A stretch of DNA of 64,000 nucleotides from Candidatus Electrothrix scaldis (lineage in GTDB: Bacteria; Desulfobacterota; Desulfobulbia; Desulfobulbales; Desulfobulbaceae). The notes under the pieces were generated by a model. It saw only the letters and a program-made list of their open reading frames with translations. It was not told the origin of the DNA and did not search any database. The stretch is from NCBI GenBank assembly GCA_033584155.1, contig CP138355.1, forward strand, positions 186,001-250,000, given 5' to 3'. Made by a program: the position numbers and the translations under genes. Below are positions 18,453 to 27,037 of this stretch, in pieces (position 1 is the stretch's first letter; every line of letters starts with the position of its first letter).

Positions 18453-19721
18453 TTATCTTTTCCAGATACCCGGCAGAACTAAGCCGTAGCCGTCGTTTTG
18501 ATCTTGTTCGAGGTCACTGATAGGTCGGAGCCAAAGTTCTGGGAGATGTTCATGGCCTGCTATGACCTCAAACCAGTAGACAGCCCCAGCAGGCACCATC
18601 CGGCGGACAGCACGGGCCGCACCTTTTCCCTTTTTCTCCTGTTTATCTTCAGTATTATCTTGAGAATTTTTCACCAAATCCCAACCAGAAACCGGTTCCC
18701 AGCGCGGAATGATAAAGGCTTTGAGCCGTAGACAGATAGTGTACTTATCTTCCTCAGAGAATCCCGGTGGACAACCTATCATGTCATCTTTAATCCAGCC
18801 AGGTCGCCAGCCGTAGGTGAATAAAGCCGGGGTTGCCAGAACAAGGCGAATGCCTCGGAGTTCTTTGCCCTGCTCCAGCTTACCCAGCGCAGAGGTCAGC
18901 GCTTCCGGGATTCCCGGCCAACCTTCAGCATGCTGCTTCATATGCGCAATTCTGCCCTCTCCCCCGATACGGCGGAAAAGCTGTGACGTCTCTTTCAGGT
19001 CATCATTTGGCAAATGGGCCAGCAGACCGTACTGCTCCTTGCCCCAACCCTCGTGTCGGTTCTCGTCCTTGTTTAATCGTCCAGGAGCGAAAGAGAGATT
19101 ATTGGTCTGAAAAAGTTGACCAGTTGCAGCGGCAAAGGTTTTTGACTCCAACTGCACATGGGTGCGCAGCTCCTGCTGCGGGCCGGACCATCCTAAATCT
19201 TCAGGTAACGTTTCTGCTGGAAGGCCTTTCCCCAATAACCAGTTTGTCAAATGGGTTCGGCTCCACCAGCCAGCCCCTGATACGGGTTTTCCTTCAGCGT
19301 CTTCAGGGAGGTAAACCAGTTCCAAATCCTTCCCCGGCTTATCCTGGAGATCAGACCAAGTGTCTGGCGGACTTTCTCGCGGATGCAGTTGCAGTACCTC
19401 AGCGTTTTCCTGTCCTAGCTTTCGCATATACACAGCATCCGCCGGTTTCGGGAAAAGCGGCTTTGCTTTCCCGTCTTCGCTGATAAGAGCGGCCAGCGGG
19501 CCATGCACGGGAATGTCTTTCAGCGTATGTCCATCTTGAACAAAGTTGATTTTACGCAGGTCACCGATAGCGGTACGACAGGCCCCGGCAAGGGTGGAAG
19601 GCAGAGGGAAATCCAGAGAAACAGGATCACCTGCCTGGTCAAAAGGCCTACCTGTACGGAAGACCAAGGAGGATTTTGGTTCAAAAAGATAGGCGGGGCT
19701 GTTGTTGCTTTTATCACTCAT
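18453..19721 (-). CDS. cmr3: CRISPR type III-B RAMP protein Cmr3
   Basis: About 422 residues from MSDKSNNS. Cmr3 binds the 5' tag of the crRNA and contacts Cas10. Seen: EPKSSLVFRTGRPFDQAGDP at the N-terminus, FPLPSTLAGACRTAIGDLR, then GGEGRIAHM and the C-terminal DQNDGYGLVLPGIW. ATG 19721 shares ATGA with the stop of cas10 and has GGAGGAGAGG upstream, so the longer frame from 19751 is not used. Confidence 0.92.
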   Translation of the reverse strand: MSDKSNNSPAYLFEPKSSLVFRTGRPFDQAGDPVSLDFPLPSTLAGACRTAIGDLRKINFVQDGHTLKDIPVHGPLAALISEDGKAKPLFPKPADAVYMRKLGQENAEVLQLHPRESPPDTWSDLQDKPGKDLELVYLPEDAEGKPVSGAGWWSRTHLTNWLLGKGLPAETLPEDLGWSGPQQELRTHVQLESKTFAAATGQLFQTNNLSFAPGRLNKDENRHEGWGKEQYGLLAHLPNDDLKETSQLFRRIGGEGRIAHMKQHAEGWPGIPEALTSALGKLEQGKELRGIRLVLATPALFTYGWRPGWIKDDMIGCPPGFSEEDKYTICLRLKAFIIPRWEPVSGWDLVKNSQDNTEDKQEKKGKGAARAVRRMVPAGAVYWFEVIAGHEHLPELWLRPISDLEQDQNDGYGLVLPGIWKR

Positions 19722-21595
19722 CCTCTCTCCTCCCCATGCGCACCCAGCCAACGGGCGATCAAGTGTTCTTTATACACGGACTCGATATCAAAAATCTCAT
19801 CATTGTCCTCTTGCTTCTGTTGAGCATGGGCAAGGACGTTATTTATGGTGTCATCAGTTACCTTTTCCCCGCCGCCGCCCTGATTTTTTCGGTTGAGGAT
19901 ACGTCGCATTTCCAGCTCGGCAATCTCTCCTGCTTTTTCTTTATTCTTCATGTCATGCACCAGCTGGTTGATCTGGCGCAGTTCATAGCCAAAACCAGAG
20001 GGTAGTTTATCGTCCCGGTAAAGAGATGCTAGGATATCAAGCTTTGCAACAGGAGTTTTGTCCCAGTTCGCCCGGAAGGAGATGTCCGCCCCGGAGCGCG
20101 GGGCAACGGTGATTGCCAGGGCATTGCGCTGGGGATCTGTTTTTCGAGCCCCATCCTTTGCCAATCTTTCCGCCTTGCTGGCCAGTCTGCGCACCCGGCC
20201 AATGGGCGTTTGCATGTGGGCGATAACAATGCCGACACTGAAGGTGGGGGCATCTTGTCCGATTTTCTTTGCAATGCTCTGTAAGGCCTCTTTGAAATCA
20301 CGGCGCAGTTTGTCGGCAAGATCTAAGACCTTATCCAGCGGGGCCATGAGCAGGACATCATCGCCACCGGAGTAGATACAGTGGGCCTGATGCCTCCTTG
20401 CGGTATCAGGTACGCTTTGGGCAAACTTAGATAGGCATTTCGAGATTTCTTTATGATGATCTTTGTCCTGTGCAGCCTTGATGAGAGCACCCATGCGGTC
20501 GCCGTCAGCTAGGAGCAGGGCGTAGTATGGGCAGGGTTGGCCGTATTCCTTCCAAACCTCCTGCAGAACCTCTTTACGCAGCTTTCTCAGAAGGTTTTCA
20601 TCTCCGCTTCTTTCCTCACGAATGCTTTTCTGGATATTTGCATCAAGGACACTCCGGTAGAGTAGACCTGCATCAAAGGGCATATCTTTATATATCTCTT
20701 CATTGCCCTGTACCTTGGTTATCAATCCGCTATTCATCAAAACTTGTTGATGCGTTTTCAAGGTGTCGTGAATCTTCTTCAGCTTAGCTTTCCCCTTGCC
20801 GTCTGGATCATCAAGCACCTTCCGTATCCACGGATCAATGGCGATACGGGTGGTTGGGGTGAACTGTAATTTGGCAGTAGGATTGAATTGCTTTTGTTCG
20901 TCTACCTCACCACCTGCCAGTCGCTTAACCAGTCCCATCACATCCAACTGTTCCCCTTCACCCATGCGCAGCCTGCGCCGGATTTTTTTATCTAGGCCTT
21001 CCGGGAGCACAGTTTCCCTTCGTCCGTCCAGGGAAGATTTAGGAAGACCATACAGAGATGAGTCGTTCGGCTCTGCTACAGATTGCTGAAAGTCACGGCT
21101 ATTTTTACGGGCAGAATTGAGTTGACCGAGGCGTTTCCAGGCTTCCTGGTAATCTTTGTCTTTGATGCGGGCGGCGGTACCGTAGAGTTCAAGAAGGTCT
21201 TCAGGTTTGGCCTGTATCTCCCAGATATCATCACGTAGAGAAATTGGCGCCTTGCTTTTGGCCTGCTCAATCAGGCAAGTGAGTTTCAGCTTTGCAGCTT
21301 TCTTCCCTGCTGCAAGAGCCACTTTCATCATTTCTTCATTGCCCTGCACCTGGACGACAATTCGGTTGGCGACATTGACTTCATCGGGTTTGAGTTCTTC
21401 GCTGTTTTCTGCGGCTGGAAAAATGAGATCAATGGCATCCGGGCTGTATTTCTTTATGGCGATGGCAGCGGCCTTGCTCACTTCCGAAAGCATGTAAGAG
21501 CCGAACCAGAGGTCACGAGTACGGAGGGCGGCGGAGATGAAGTCCTGAACCGGGCCGATAGAGAGACTGATGAGCCAGGTTTCCTGATCGCTCAT
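19718..21595 (-). CDS. cmr2: Cas10 (Cmr2), cyclase-type large subunit without HD domain
   Basis: A 625-residue large subunit of the type III-B complex. It begins directly with the Palm-1 sequence LSIGPVQDFISAALRTRDLW; the N-terminal HD nuclease domain of about 200 residues found in many Cas10 proteins is absent. A CxxxxH or other zinc element is not obvious. The Palm-2 cyclase motif is intact: CIYSGGDDVLLM, with GGDD near residue 409. It should therefore make cyclic oligoadenylates from ATP on target binding but have no HD DNase. The start ATG 21595 overlaps the stop of cmr1 (taATG). Confidence 0.93.
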   Translation of the reverse strand: MSDQETWLISLSIGPVQDFISAALRTRDLWFGSYMLSEVSKAAAIAIKKYSPDAIDLIFPAAENSEELKPDEVNVANRIVVQVQGNEEMMKVALAAGKKAAKLKLTCLIEQAKSKAPISLRDDIWEIQAKPEDLLELYGTAARIKDKDYQEAWKRLGQLNSARKNSRDFQQSVAEPNDSSLYGLPKSSLDGRRETVLPEGLDKKIRRRLRMGEGEQLDVMGLVKRLAGGEVDEQKQFNPTAKLQFTPTTRIAIDPWIRKVLDDPDGKGKAKLKKIHDTLKTHQQVLMNSGLITKVQGNEEIYKDMPFDAGLLYRSVLDANIQKSIREERSGDENLLRKLRKEVLQEVWKEYGQPCPYYALLLADGDRMGALIKAAQDKDHHKEISKCLSKFAQSVPDTARRHQAHCIYSGGDDVLLMAPLDKVLDLADKLRRDFKEALQSIAKKIGQDAPTFSVGIVIAHMQTPIGRVRRLASKAERLAKDGARKTDPQRNALAITVAPRSGADISFRANWDKTPVAKLDILASLYRDDKLPSGFGYELRQINQLVHDMKNKEKAGEIAELEMRRILNRKNQGGGGEKVTDDTINNVLAHAQQKQEDNDEIFDIESVYKEHLIARWLGAHGEERG

Positions 21596-22882
21596 TATGC
21601 TCCTCCTTTGGCAAAAAAATTCATGAAAGCCGTGAGAGCGTCGGTGCCGTCATTGTTTACGATTGGATTAAACGTTGCTTTGCTCGCGTCCCACCAGCTT
21701 TCAATCTGATCTTCATCAAGCATGAGAGAGATAGTTTGCAAATGATCTCTCCTCATCAGTAGCGCAGCAGGCTTATATTGCACAGATCCATTGTCGCGTT
21801 CTGGATAGGGGGTTAAGATTAACGGACTGGCTAATCTTTCAGCGCCAGTCGGAGTAAGTTCTGTTTGTGGAGGTTCTCCGCATCTTGTATCATCCTTAAA
21901 TTTAAAAATTATAGGAAGTCCGAAGGCTGCTCGTGGAAATGAAATTCTAGCCTCATGCTCAGGCTCATGATTATTACAACCAGCCCTAGGTTTTTTCCCT
22001 GAATATCTTCTGGTGATTTCTCGGATACTGTCTGGTTCAGGCCAGTTTGATCTGCCAAACCTTCCATTACGTCCTACATTCTCTCCCTGACGAAATCTGT
22101 GAAGACAGTTAACAGCTTTTTTCCAGGTAAACAAAGCATCGCCTTTAAGATTACCTTGAAACTTCAACTCGCACCCTGCTGCTTCCGCCTCTAGTACGCC
22201 AACCGGACCAAGCTCTGGGTCCAAGCAATGTATACTTCCGCAACCCCGCCGGGTACGCGCTCCTATGCCACCGAATGTTATCCACACAACGCAGAACTCG
22301 TTCAACCTCCTCTCTATATTTTTTAGGAGTGGAGAGTAGTAATTCAAAGGTCAACTTTGTCTTTCCGTTAGGATCGGGCCATATTAAATATTTTGCGGGT
22401 TGATGAGGAATGGTTTGTGTCTGTTCGCGAGCAGGAAATAGAGCATATTTTGGCTCATCTTCAGCGTATTGTCTCTTTTGTCCCTGGACACGTAACAGAA
22501 CGTTTTTATCAATCTTGATCCGAAGCCTCACCTTACTGCTGTGATCCTCTTCCCCCTCAGCCATTCCTCCCCAAATATCCCGCTCTTTCTTAAACAGCTC
22601 ATTCTTCGCTCCCGGTTTGTTCATATCTATCTTGGCACTCTCCAAAAACCTCCACCAATACCGCAACTGCCCCCGGATAGCCGAGGCCCGGATCGGCATC
22701 TTCGTGTCCGGCTCACCGGCCTTGACCCCTCCGCCAAAGATCGGGGTGATGACCTCAATTTTATAGCTCAGCCATTTCTGCTTTTCTGCGGGTTCAGCCT
22801 GCTCTTTAAGATTACTGAGCAGATCCTCCGGGGAAGCTACACCCAGCTTTTCCGCCTTTGCCTTGGGATTGCGCACGCTCAT
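21595..22882 (-). pseudogene. cmr1: CRISPR type III-B Cmr1, split by a frameshift
   Basis: Cmr1 is the RAMP subunit next to Cmr6 at the 3' end of the crRNA. The first frame (from 22882) holds YKIEVITPIFGGGVKAGEPD and MPIRASAIRGQLRYWWRFLE, typical of Cmr1. It stays open to 22151, but beyond about 22300 it reads nonsense. The family motif ITFGGIGARTRRGCGS is in the other frame, which runs to 21595 with normal sequence (FPRAAFGLPIIFKF, LASPLILTP). One base inserted or two deleted between about 22278 and 22310 explains this. Together the two frames give about 429 residues, the full family length. Either the gene is inactive, it is frameshifted by the ribosome, or the base is a sequence error. Confidence 0.85.
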
Positions 22883-23088
22883 GCTCCTGTCTCCTTGAAG
22901 ATGAAGGATGCCTTATCAATATCCTTATGAATTTTCTTGAATTACCAAGATAATTATTGCGTGTCAATCTCTAAAAAAGCTGCGTTGACAAGGGGGTGGC
23001 GGTTTGCTATGTTTTGCGACAAGCTGTCATGATTGTGTGGACGAATCAGACACTTGTTCTTTTTTCCTTCTGCCGCAAAGAAAAAACT

Positions 23089-24027
23089 ATGCAGAGCTGC
23101 ACTCCAGACCTCCTCCTTGGCGAATACCGCTTCACCTTTACGGCCCGTGACCACCTGACCCTGCCGAAATTTTCCGACCCCTTGCGACGCAGCGTGTTCG
23201 GGCTGGCCCTGCATCAGCAGAGCTGCATTGCACCGCATGCAGACTGTAGCGACTGCATGCTCCGCCATCAATGCGACTTCGCCTTTTTCATCAAAGGCCC
23301 CAGACCGCCCGAGGCGGAGATGATGCGCAAGGTGGGCACCGTACCCCTGCCCCATATCTTTCACAGTGAGCAATGCGGCGAGGCAAGCATCCCGCCGGGC
23401 GGGCAATTCAGCCACGGCCTGGTGCTGGCCGGAGCAGCCTGTAAGCGCCTGCCAGCGGTGGTCCGGGCAATGGCAACATCTGGGCAGCTGGGCTTTGGAT
23501 CGGACAGGGCAAAGGCGGAGCTGGTCCAGGTTACCCAGGTCTTGCCCGGTGCTCAGCGGCTGCTTTGGGAGCAGCAAGGAGAGGTTCGGGACAGCATAAT
23601 CGAACCGATCCCGGTGCCGTCTGCACCCGCTGCTGTGCGCATGCAGTTCCTCACACCCTACCTGCCTTCGGACAAGACCTTCCGCCCGGACAGGCTTGAA
23701 ATCAGTCGCCTGCTTATGGCCGTGATTCGGCGCGTCTCTCTGCTTCAGTATTTTTATATGGGCTGTCCCCTGGAGGCCGACTTCCGGGCCCTCAAGGAAT
23801 GCGCTACCCGATCCGAGCTTATCAGTATTGCCCTGCGCCCGCATACAAGCACCTGCTGGTCAGCGCGACAGGGCAAGGTGGTCGAGTTCAGGGGATTTCT
23901 GGGAACGGTGGACTTTGCGCCTGCGGAACCGGAGCTGTTCTGGCCCTTTCTCCGGCTCGGGCAGCGGCTGCATATCGGTAAGCAGGCCAGTAAGGGGTTC
24001 GGGCGATATCAGCTGTTGGAAAGGTGA
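23089..24027 (+). CDS. cas6: Cas6-type CRISPR RNA endoribonuclease
   Basis: About 312 residues from MQSCTPDLLLG (the open frame reaches 22996). Cas6 cuts repeat RNA to yield crRNAs with an 8-nt 5' tag. It shows the C-terminal RAMP glycine-rich signature LGQRLHIGKQASKGFGRYQL and a four-cysteine cluster (CIAPHADCSDCMLRHQC). That cluster is a feature of the Cas6 branch in which a CxnC zinc-like insertion occurs. It is transcribed divergently from cmr1, about 200 bases apart, with the array about 1.1 kb downstream. The start is uncertain: no good ribosome site is seen for any of the ATGs at 22996, 23026 and 23089. Confidence 0.85.
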   Translation: MQSCTPDLLLGEYRFTFTARDHLTLPKFSDPLRRSVFGLALHQQSCIAPHADCSDCMLRHQCDFAFFIKGPRPPEAEMMRKVGTVPLPHIFHSEQCGEASIPPGGQFSHGLVLAGAACKRLPAVVRAMATSGQLGFGSDRAKAELVQVTQVLPGAQRLLWEQQGEVRDSIIEPIPVPSAPAAVRMQFLTPYLPSDKTFRPDRLEISRLLMAVIRRVSLLQYFYMGCPLEADFRALKECATRSELISIALRPHTSTCWSARQGKVVEFRGFLGTVDFAPAEPELFWPFLRLGQRLHIGKQASKGFGRYQLLER

Positions 24028-24057
24028 GGTAACTCCCTTGCAGGTCGCGTTGTACAG

Positions 24058-24136
24058 TCCCGGTCTTGAAAGACCGGGCTATTTTCGGCAGTCCCTCCGG
24101 GACGCTGTTTTCCCGCCGCCCCAGAGGGGCCGGTCG
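24058..24136 (+). repeat. Dispersed palindromic repeat, copy 1
   Basis: The hairpin cccggtcttgaaagaccggg is followed by gctattttcggcagtccctc and a second palindromic part (ccgccccagaggggcc). The same series, inverted, is found at 61247-61328. The stretch 24028-24393 holds this element, the palindrome at 24180 and a promoter, with no gene. Confidence 0.7.
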
Positions 24137-24179
24137 AAAATAGCCCATCGTTTTAACGGTGGGCATCAAGGTTTTCTCT

Positions 24180-24206
24180 GGTTCCCAAGCTCCGGCTTGG
24201 GAACTG
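24180..24206. repeat. Palindrome gttcccaag/cttgggaac, copy 1
   Basis: A perfect 9-bp stem with loop ctccgg. An identical copy stands at 41931-41957 after the Na/Pi transporter gene, so it is a dispersed element that may act as a terminator. Confidence 0.6.
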
Positions 24207-24307
24207 CTTTTTCTGAAGCTCCGCTTCATGTTCCGAAGCCCGAACTGCTGTATTCAGGATGCCCAAGCAAAGCTTGGACACCAGTAAAAATACCGTTTTT
24301 TCCGTAG

Positions 24308-24336
24308 TTGTCAAACGCAACTGAAATCGGTACAAT
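24308..24336 (+). promoter_or_regulatory. Sigma-70-like promoter of the second MNT gene
   Basis: TTGTCA, 17 bases, TACAAT, about 57 bases before ATG 24394. The palindrome atggtacataccat (24337-24350) begins directly after the -10 box, at the transcription start, and is a plausible autoregulatory operator. Confidence 0.55.
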
Positions 24337-24393
24337 ATGGTACATACCATGTACTGCCCATTCGGCGGACTGTGATTATTTCACGGGGATCCT

Positions 24394-24681
24394 ATGAGAA
24401 AAAATAGTATTTTGGCGACGCTAAAAGATGAAAAAGAGCATATTGAGCGGTGTTTTTCAGTAAACAGCATCGGCCTATTCGGCTCGTTTGCCCGCGATGA
24501 CATACACAGCAAAAGCGATATAGATATCCTGGTCACTTTTTCGGAACCGACCTTTAACCATTATATGGAACTGAAATTTTATCTGGAAGACCTCTTCGGG
24601 AGACCGGTTGATCTCGTTATGGAGCAGACCGTAAAAAAACGACTGAAAAAGATGATTCAACAGGAAACCCTGTATGTATAG
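24394..24681 (+). CDS. MNT-domain nucleotidyltransferase (antitoxin type)
   Basis: A 95-residue minimal nucleotidyltransferase: VNSIGLFGSFARDDIHSKSD then IDILV gives the GSF...DID metal-binding pattern. As in the locus at 12976, it should neutralise a HEPN toxin by nucleotide transfer. The following HEPN gene overlaps it by 8 bases but is truncated, so this antitoxin may have lost its partner. It lies between cas6 and the CRISPR array. Confidence 0.85.
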   Translation: MRKNSILATLKDEKEHIERCFSVNSIGLFGSFARDDIHSKSDIDILVTFSEPTFNHYMELKFYLEDLFGRPVDLVMEQTVKKRLKKMIQQETLYV

Positions 24682-24871
24682 AGACTGGAAAGTCTATATT
24701 GAAGACATTATCGCTGCTGTTGAAAAAATAGAGAGGTATACCCATCGTCAGAATCAGGAACTTTTTCTGAGTAATGAAGAAAAACAGGACGCTGTTATTC
24801 GGAATCTTGAAATAATCGGCGAAGCGGCCGGGCATCAAATTTTTTTCGGCGGATTTTTCGTGATGTCATAA
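24674..24871 (+). pseudogene. Truncated HepT/DUF86 HEPN toxin
   Basis: The first 53 residues are a normal DUF86 beginning (YRDWKVYIEDIIAAVEKIER and AVIRNLEIIGEAA). Full-length relatives continue for about 60 more residues containing the RNase motif R-x4-6-H near RN-x-x-H-DY. Here the frame becomes unrelated after GEAAGHQ, ends at 24871, and the catalytic half is missing. The downstream sequence is AT-rich array leader. Probably inactive. Confidence 0.75.
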
Positions 24872-25110
24872 TTCGTCATAATTGAAAAATTGCCTTTATC
24901 TACTTGAATCTTAAGAGGAAGGAATGTTAAAAACGGCAGAATATTCAAATTTCAATACTGATTATGACAAAGTAGTCACGATGCCACACAGCGCTTTGTA
25001 TTATCGTTTATAATGTCGGTTCAAAATCCACAACTTTCAAAACCCGTTTCCATGTCAAATTTTTACTTGCATAATCTGCTGAATTCAGTATTGTTTGAAG
25101 CAAGGCCGCT
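24872..25110 (+). promoter_or_regulatory. AT-rich leader of the CRISPR array
   Basis: About 240 bases without a reading frame, rich in A and T, directly before the first repeat. A TATAAT sequence (25009-25014) could be a -10 box, but no convincing -35 is placed. The leader side is assigned because degenerate repeats are at the other end and the repeat ends in attaagac, a typical type III 5' tag. Confidence 0.55.
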
Positions 25111-26122
25111 GTCGGAACACCTACCCTATGAAGAGGGTATTAAGACTAACGCAGGAACCCCTAAAGTGTAGTGGTTTTTGGTCGGAACACCTACCCTATG
25201 AAGAGGGTATTAAGACCGGGATAGGCATACCAGCCATACATGGGTGACTGTCGGAACACCTACCCTATGAAGAGGGTATTAAGACGGAAAACCATATCCA
25301 CTCCAACCATACCACCGTCGGAACACCTACCCTATGAAGAGGGTATTAAGACTTACTAAAGTAGCCATTACTACCTCCAGTTGTGAGTCGGAACACCTAC
25401 CCTATGAAGAGGGTATTAAGACAAAAGCCCCTTCCCCATTATACCCCTCAGGGTATGTCGGAACACCTACCCTATGAAGAGGGTATTAAGACCTGTCATA
25501 ATGTCCTTAGGGGAAATACGCAGCAGCCGTCGGAACACCTACCCTATGAAGAGGGTATTAAGACGCAGCAACAGGATGCATGAAAGAAATGGCAACAGCG
25601 TCGGAACACCTACCCTATGAAGAGGGTATTAAGACCAATCATTGTTATCCGAAACAGCCGACTTGTATCCGTCGGAACACCTACCCTATGAAGAGGGTAT
25701 TAAGACGGTTATTTTTAACCATAACGTCTACCCTACTGTCGGAACACCTACCCTATGAAGAGGGTATTAAGACTTTTTTAGAAGGCGGTCTATAACTTCA
25801 ACTGCCTCGTCGGAACACCTACCCTATGAAGAGGGTATTAAGACTCATAAGCGTAGAAGCCTATGGGGCATGTCAGGTCGGAACACCTACCCTATGAAGA
25901 GGGTATTAAGACGAGGCTAAAATGGGAGCATTGAAAGAACAATCAAGTCGGAACACCTACCCTATGAAGAGGGTATTAAGACTGTTTTTACGTGTTCTTC
26001 TCCCTCTTCTTTTGAGGTCGGAACACCTACCCTATGAAGAGGGTATTAAGACTCTCTGTCTTGGAGCCATTCGGCCACCAAGACTTGTCGGAACACCTAC
26101 CCTATGAAGAGGGTATTAAGAC
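25111..26122 (+). CRISPR. CRISPR array, 15 identical 36-bp repeats, 14 spacers
   Basis: Repeats start at 25111, 25181, 25250, 25317, 25387, 25457, 25529, 25600, 25671, 25738, 25809, 25877, 25947, 26017 and 26087. Spacers are 31-36 bases. The repeat begins gtcggaacacc and ends attaagac; inside it taccct/agggta forms a 6-bp stem with a 6-base loop. Cas6 cutting just after this stem would leave the 8-nt tag attaagac. All copies look identical. No spacer was noticed to match other sequence in this window, though that was not searched systematically. The adjacent cmr genes and cas6 make this a type III-B array; cas1 and cas2 are not nearby. Confidence 0.98.
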
Positions 26123-26202
26123 ACGTAGGGTTCATCGCCCGACCTCCCTGCACCTCACCTTGTAATCACTTAATCATCTCAACAAATCCACCTTTTCTAT
26201 AG

Positions 26203-26275
26203 TTGCCGAATTTCACAAGTATCGGTTACAATATCCTTGCCCCCTGAAAAATATGCCGCCATTTGCCGGATGGCG
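26203..26275 (+). promoter_or_regulatory. Promoter and operator-like palindrome of the UPF0175/DUF3368 pair
   Basis: TTGCCG (26203), 18 bases, TACAAT (26227-26232), followed by the inverted repeat cgccat/atggcg (26257-26275). Its -35 to -10 text resembles the promoter at 24308 (agttg..., tcggt(t)acaatat). Confidence 0.5.
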
Positions 26276-26319
26276 ACATTTCGCAAAATCTTCTTTGTTT
26301 GGAAAAAGGTGGAAACCAG

Positions 26320-26583
26320 ATGAGTACATTGAACATACAATTTGAAGTGCCAAGAATGGCACTTGCCCAGACAGGGCTGGATTTGGAAAATATAAGCCGT
26401 GATGTTAAACAGATGTTCGCAATCTTTCTTTATGAGCACAAAAAAATTTCTTTAAGCAAAGCCTGTGAAATAGGCGGGATGACACAGTGGGAATTCTTTG
26501 AAATGAATAAAGCCGTGAAGACATCCATTCATTACAACAAGGAAGACCTGAAGAACGATATGGAGAAACTGGCGGATGTCTAA
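26320..26583 (+). CDS. UPF0175-family antitoxin
   Basis: An 87-residue protein with the UPF0175 pattern: VKQMFAIFLYEHKKISLSKA followed by CEIGGMTQWEFFEM, a winged or ribbon-helix type DNA-binding antitoxin. ATG 26320 has GGTGG upstream; the frame open from 26263 (TTG) is not preferred. It overlaps the DUF3368 toxin gene by 8 bases. The pair sits between CRISPR repeats 15 and 16. Confidence 0.8.
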   Translation: MSTLNIQFEVPRMALAQTGLDLENISRDVKQMFAIFLYEHKKISLSKACEIGGMTQWEFFEMNKAVKTSIHYNKEDLKNDMEKLADV

Positions 26584-27031
26584 AATAGTTATTGCTGACT
26601 CATCCTGCCTTATCGGACTGTGCAAAATTAATAAGCTCTTTGTTCTTGAGAAGATCTTTGAAAGTATTCTGATTCCTGAAGCGGTTTATCATGAAGTGGT
26701 GATCAAAGGAAAAGGGAGGCCGGGTGCAGAGGAGGTTAAAAATTCCGACTGGATTGAACAACGAAAAATCATGAATACGCTGGCGGTTAAAGCATTAAGA
26801 ATAGGTCTCGGCCCTGGTGAATCAGAGGCCATAATTTTGGCAGATGAGTGCAAAGCGGATTTTTTGATTCTTGACGACCTGAAGGCGCGTCAGACGGCGG
26901 AAGAACTCGGATTAACTGTTGTTGGAACTGTAGCCCTACTGAAGAAGGCCTGGGAAAAAGATTTGATAGAAAGTTTTGAAGACACATTAACAGACTTGAG
27001 TAATGTCGGGTTCAGGTTTTCGGTTTCGTGA
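26576..27031 (+). CDS. DUF3368 PIN-like toxin
   Basis: A 151-residue PIN-fold RNase-like protein: VIADSSCLIGL at the N-terminus, then LGPGESEAIILADE and FLILDDLKAR, supply the acidic active-site residues; RQTAEELGLTVVGTVALL is the family's C-terminal signature. Paired with UPF0175, as is common in bacteria and archaea. The stop TGA ends 6 bases before the next CRISPR repeat, so the toxin gene abuts the array directly. Confidence 0.85.
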   Translation: MSKIVIADSSCLIGLCKINKLFVLEKIFESILIPEAVYHEVVIKGKGRPGAEEVKNSDWIEQRKIMNTLAVKALRIGLGPGESEAIILADECKADFLILDDLKARQTAEELGLTVVGTVALLKKAWEKDLIESFEDTLTDLSNVGFRFSVS

Positions 27032-27037
27032 CAACCT

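Noticed and set aside
23223-23300. Cysteine cluster in Cas6 as a separate zinc-finger gene
   Set aside because: It is in frame within cas6 and a similar cluster is known in this Cas6 branch.
22954-23844. 296-aa open frame on the minus strand
   Set aside because: It is antisense to cas6 and has no recognisable motif; the cas6 frame has clear RAMP signatures.
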